From IMG/VR virus record IMGVR_UViG_3300012666_001037, positions 1 to 32,170 of that record: a DNA stretch of 32,170 nt; one strand, written 5' to 3'. The DNA is from a virus. A model generated the notes under the pieces. The model was given only the letters and a program-made list of their open reading frames with translations, was not told where the DNA came from and ran no database searches. Within the stretch, counting starts at the first letter, position 1; each line of letters begins with the position of its first letter. The position numbers and the translations under genes are program-made. This document shows, piece after piece, positions 29,358-32,170 of the stretch.

Positions 29358-32170
29358 ATGCCTGCCACTTTCGACCCCGAGACCTTCCTTGCGGAACCGG
29401 CGGCGCCGGCTTTCGACCCCGATGCCTTCCTCGCCGAGCCGGCCCCGGCGTTTGATCCGGCGGCTTTTCTGGGCAAGTCACAGGATGCACCACCAAGCGA
29501 GCCGACGCAGAATTACTTTATCGATAAAGCCAAGCGCGCCGGTCGCTCGCTCGCGCAGGTGCCCGGGCAATTCGTAGAAAGCGTAGGCCAAATGGCCGAT
29601 GCCACCGGCCGCGCCCTCGCCGTAATCGGTGCCGATGAACTTAACGCCCTGCGGGACAGCCCGACCGATGCACGGCTGACCGCGTTTAACGAAGCCCTGC
29701 GCACGCCCACCCCCGGCACCGCCCTCATCCGCGATGTCGGCCGCGAGATCACTCAGAGCGCCCGCGATCTCTACAAGGGCAACTACGCGCCCGATCCCGC
29801 GCGCGATGCCGAGCTCGGATCCGATGTCGCCGGCGCCACCGGCAGCCTCGCCGCCGCCCTTATTACGCCCGGCGGCCTCATTACCAAGACCGCCACCGGT
29901 GCGCTGTTTAATTCACTCGGGCAAAGCGACGAAGCGCGCCAAAAGATGCTTGAACGCGGCGCCACCGAAAAACAGGCCGACGATGAAGGCCTGCGCCAGT
30001 TTGTGCTCAACCTTCCCGCCGGTGGCCTAGAAGCTATCCCGTGGGGAAACGCGATCAAACGCTTTGGAGGCGGCGAGATCGCCGATGCCGTCTCGCAGAA
30101 GTATGGCAAGACCGCCCTGCGCCGGATCAGCACCGCCGTGTTTGGCCAAGCCGCCACGGAGGCTGGCGAGGAAGCATTGCAAAATCTCTGGGGCAACGCC
30201 GCTGCCAAGCTCACCTACGATCCCACCCGTGGGTGGACGGAAGGCACCGGTAGGGCCGCCCTCGTGGGTGGCGTCATGGGAGGAGGATTTGGCGGCACCT
30301 TGCAGGGCACGGCCGAAATCGCCAGCGCCCTCGATGCCCGCGGCCAACGCCTGCGGGATCAAATGCCCGCGGCTCCGGTGCCGGCGGCGCAAGCAGACCT
30401 CGATGAAGCCCTCGCGCGCCAAGCGCCTCCGCCCGCGGCTCCGATGCCCGAGGCTCCGATGCCCGCGGCGCCGGTGCCCGCGGCGCAGACCGACCTTGAG
30501 GCAGCCCTCGCGCGCCAAGCGCCTCCGCCCGCGGCTGCGGTGCCGCCCTCTGCTCCCGCCCAGGTCGCCCCGCCAGAGCCCGCCGTGGCTCCCGTGGATA
30601 ACGCGCCGGTGCCCGGCACGCCCGCAGATGAATTTGGCGCCCTTCACGGTCCCAAGCTCGCGCCCGATACGGCGCAAAAGTTTAGGGACACCGAATTCCA
30701 GCAGGATCTAGGCACCACCGATGGGATCGACTACAAAATCGAGACGCGCGGGAATAAACTATGGCTGACGGCCTCTAGAGTTGCCATAAAAGGGCGCGGC
30801 GCGGATTACGTCGAGCAGGGCATTGCCTACCTGCAAGTCGATCAGGCCGGTAATACGATCCTCAACGGGAGTTTTACTAATCCCCTAATGAAGGATAGCC
30901 CCTTGGCCATCGGTGCCAAAGCGAAGATGATCGCTTTCATCAATGATATGGCGGCCACCAGCCTGCCCGAAACCCCTGCTCTGCTCGCACCCGAGCCCGC
31001 GGCGCCTGCCGCGCCCGCTCCCTTCGATCCGGTGGCCTTCATCGCCGCCTCCGAGCCGATCGCGCCCGTCCAAGTGCCGCCCGAGGTGTTGAATTTCAAC
31101 CGGACCGAGCCGACGTTCACCGATTTGATCTCTGGCCGCGTCGATACACCCGCCGCCGTTTTGTATATGCAGCAGCGCAAGCGGACCTCGGAGCTCCGGT
31201 GGGCTGGCTTATCTGCGCCGGAGCGCGCCGCGGCTCATGCGGAGTTCGGCACACAGAACCAAGTGCAGATCCAGCAGGGAACTTTCCCTTTCGATGCCAC
31301 GCCCTCGCGCTTCGCCGAAGTCGTGACCTCAATCGAATCCGCCCGGGCACCCGCCGCCGTGCCGGCCGCGCCGGCCCCCGAGATCCCCTTGGAGCAACAG
31401 CTCATCGCAGCGCAGCTTTCCGCCTCGCGCGCCACCTCGCGCTTTCGTGAAGCCGGTAAATGGAACGAGCTCAAAGGCCAACCTGCCCGGCAGCGTTGGC
31501 AGGCACTTAAATCTGAAAAGCTCGCGGCCGAGCGCGCCCTCGATGAAATCCGCGCAAAGGTCAAAGATACGGCCCCAGCTCCGGCCGTGGCTGTCGCTCC
31601 CGAGGCTCCGGCCGCCGCCGCTCCCGCGGCCGACTACGAGGATTTGCTCAAGGTCGAGGTGCCAGACGCCAGCACGGCCGAGGCGGCGACCCGGGGATAT
31701 GAGGCTCGGCTCAAAGATCTCAATGCGGAAGTCGCCACGGCGCTCACGACGCTCAAGGCAATGGAGGCAAAGGTGATTAAGCGCACGGGCCCGATGTACC
31801 AACGCGGCCGGGTAAAGGCCTCGGCCAAGGCGTCGGACGTGAAGGCGTATGAGGCTGCGCAATCAAACGTGGAGCGGATCCGGCAGGCGCAAGACACCTT
31901 GCGCTCTAATGCCGCCGGCGATGGGCGGGCCGCGCGGATCGCGCTGCTCGCGCGCGCGGTCGGCGATCCCCGGCGTTCGCTCGTGCAACGCTTGGCGCTC
32001 CGCTTGGACCTTTTCGAGATGCGCAATGAGGTGATCGGGCCGGTGTCGGATCGGATCTCGCTCGCCTTCGACCAAGCGGCCGAGGCCGAGGTGCGCGCAC
32101 GGGTGCCGGATGCCACGCCGGACGAAAGGAAAGCGCTTGGCAATGGGGTAAAGCGTGCGGCCTATGACAT
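29358..32170 (+). CDS. Very large multidomain virion protein, 3' end cut off
   Basis: At least 937 codons, open to the right edge. The start has three copies of FDPxxFLAEP-type motifs (residues 5-35) and a fourth, FDPVAFIAASEP, at about 555. Residues 50-330 form a helical region with glycine-rich stretches (GATGSLAAALITPGG near 160; LVGGVMGGGFGGTLQG near 303) that may insert into or lie on membranes. Pro/Ala linkers include two copies of a 32-residue repeat near 340-400. Later sections (RKRTSELRWAGLSAPERAAA; helical coils) look like independent domains. The layout fits internal virion or polyvalent proteins injected with DNA, but no enzymatic motif is seen in the part present. Confidence 0.65.
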   Translation, partial: MPATFDPETFLAEPAAPAFDPDAFLAEPAPAFDPAAFLGKSQDAPPSEPTQNYFIDKAKRAGRSLAQVPGQFVESVGQMADATGRALAVIGADELNALRDSPTDARLTAFNEALRTPTPGTALIRDVGREITQSARDLYKGNYAPDPARDAELGSDVAGATGSLAAALITPGGLITKTATGALFNSLGQSDEARQKMLERGATEKQADDEGLRQFVLNLPAGGLEAIPWGNAIKRFGGGEIADAVSQKYGKTALRRISTAVFGQAATEAGEEALQNLWGNAAAKLTYDPTRGWTEGTGRAALVGGVMGGGFGGTLQGTAEIASALDARGQRLRDQMPAAPVPAAQADLDEALARQAPPPAAPMPEAPMPAAPVPAAQTDLEAALARQAPPPAAAVPPSAPAQVAPPEPAVAPVDNAPVPGTPADEFGALHGPKLAPDTAQKFRDTEFQQDLGTTDGIDYKIETRGNKLWLTASRVAIKGRGADYVEQGIAYLQVDQAGNTILNGSFTNPLMKDSPLAIGAKAKMIAFINDMAATSLPETPALLAPEPAAPAAPAPFDPVAFIAASEPIAPVQVPPEVLNFNRTEPTFTDLISGRVDTPAAVLYMQQRKRTSELRWAGLSAPERAAAHAEFGTQNQVQIQQGTFPFDATPSRFAEVVTSIESARAPAAVPAAPAPEIPLEQQLIAAQLSASRATSRFREAGKWNELKGQPARQRWQALKSEKLAAERALDEIRAKVKDTAPAPAVAVAPEAPAAAAPAADYEDLLKVEVPDASTAEAATRGYEARLKDLNAEVATALTTLKAMEAKVIKRTGPMYQRGRVKASAKASDVKAYEAAQSNVERIRQAQDTLRSNAAGDGRAARIALLARAVGDPRRSLVQRLALRLDLFEMRNEVIGPVSDRISLAFDQAAEAEVRARVPDATPDERKALGNGVKRAAYD
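30407..30440 (+). repeat. 34-nt direct repeat, copy 1
   Basis: Identical to 30503-30536, 96 nt later, in the Pro/Ala linker of the large protein; encodes ALARQAPPPAA. Confidence 0.8.
30503..30536 (+). repeat. 34-nt direct repeat, copy 2
   Basis: Identical to 30407-30440. The 96-nt spacing gives a 32-residue repeat in the protein. Confidence 0.8.

Overview
The window is a GC-rich phage or prophage segment, about 32 kb, cut at both ends. It is a tailed virus that is probably a podovirus: terminase, portal, scaffold and an SU10/DUF5309-type major capsid protein are followed by adaptor, fibre and large internal-virion-type proteins. No tail tube, sheath or tape-measure gene is visible. No integrase, DNA polymerase, RNA polymerase, tRNA or CRISPR array is visible either. 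The host cannot be named from the sequence. High GC, many ATGA/GTGA overlaps and weak or absent Shine-Dalgarno sequences before many genes would fit a Gram-negative such as a Verrucomicrobium-like bacterium, but that is a guess.

Layout. 1-613: two leftward genes, an unknown protein cut by the window edge and a ribbon-helix-helix (RHH) protein. 614-728: a divergent control region with a perfect 17-nt palindrome. 729-1990: a second RHH protein, an AlpA/MerR-like DNA-binding protein, a small unknown and an HTH protein that may be a displaced small terminase subunit. 1991-2300: a mostly non-coding gap with a 12-G run. 2301-6468: replication block of unknowns, a replisome-organiser-like protein and a DnaB helicase, then a membrane protein with a Cys cluster and a small helical protein. 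6449-6937: an exported lysozyme-fold protein, probably the muralytic enzyme. 6971-9124: four less GC-rich accessory genes, two of them tandem coiled-coil paralogues.

9121-18437: the head module: large terminase, small HTH protein, portal, small unknown, scaffold, capsid, decoration-type proteins and an adaptor-like protein carrying three W/Y-rich carbohydrate-binding-like modules. 18469-19779: a tail fibre. 19784-21371: a cluster of short, less GC-rich genes with a signal-peptidase-like membrane protein and three holin-like membrane proteins. 21484-26919: an 1811-residue structural protein in which about 24 glycine-rich 39-residue repeats interrupt one copy of a different ~124-residue repeat. 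26916-32170: three small virion-associated-looking proteins, a 451-residue Ala-rich protein and the start of a very large multidomain protein running off the right edge.

The genes read as a rightward late programme for packaging, head assembly, host contact and lysis, preceded by replication and a divergent RHH switch. The strongest points for a second look are the nested repeat array in the 1811-residue protein, the sugar-binding-like modules inside the adaptor, the G-free leaders before several virion genes, the peptidase-like gene in the lysis cluster and the structured RNA downstream of the capsid gene.
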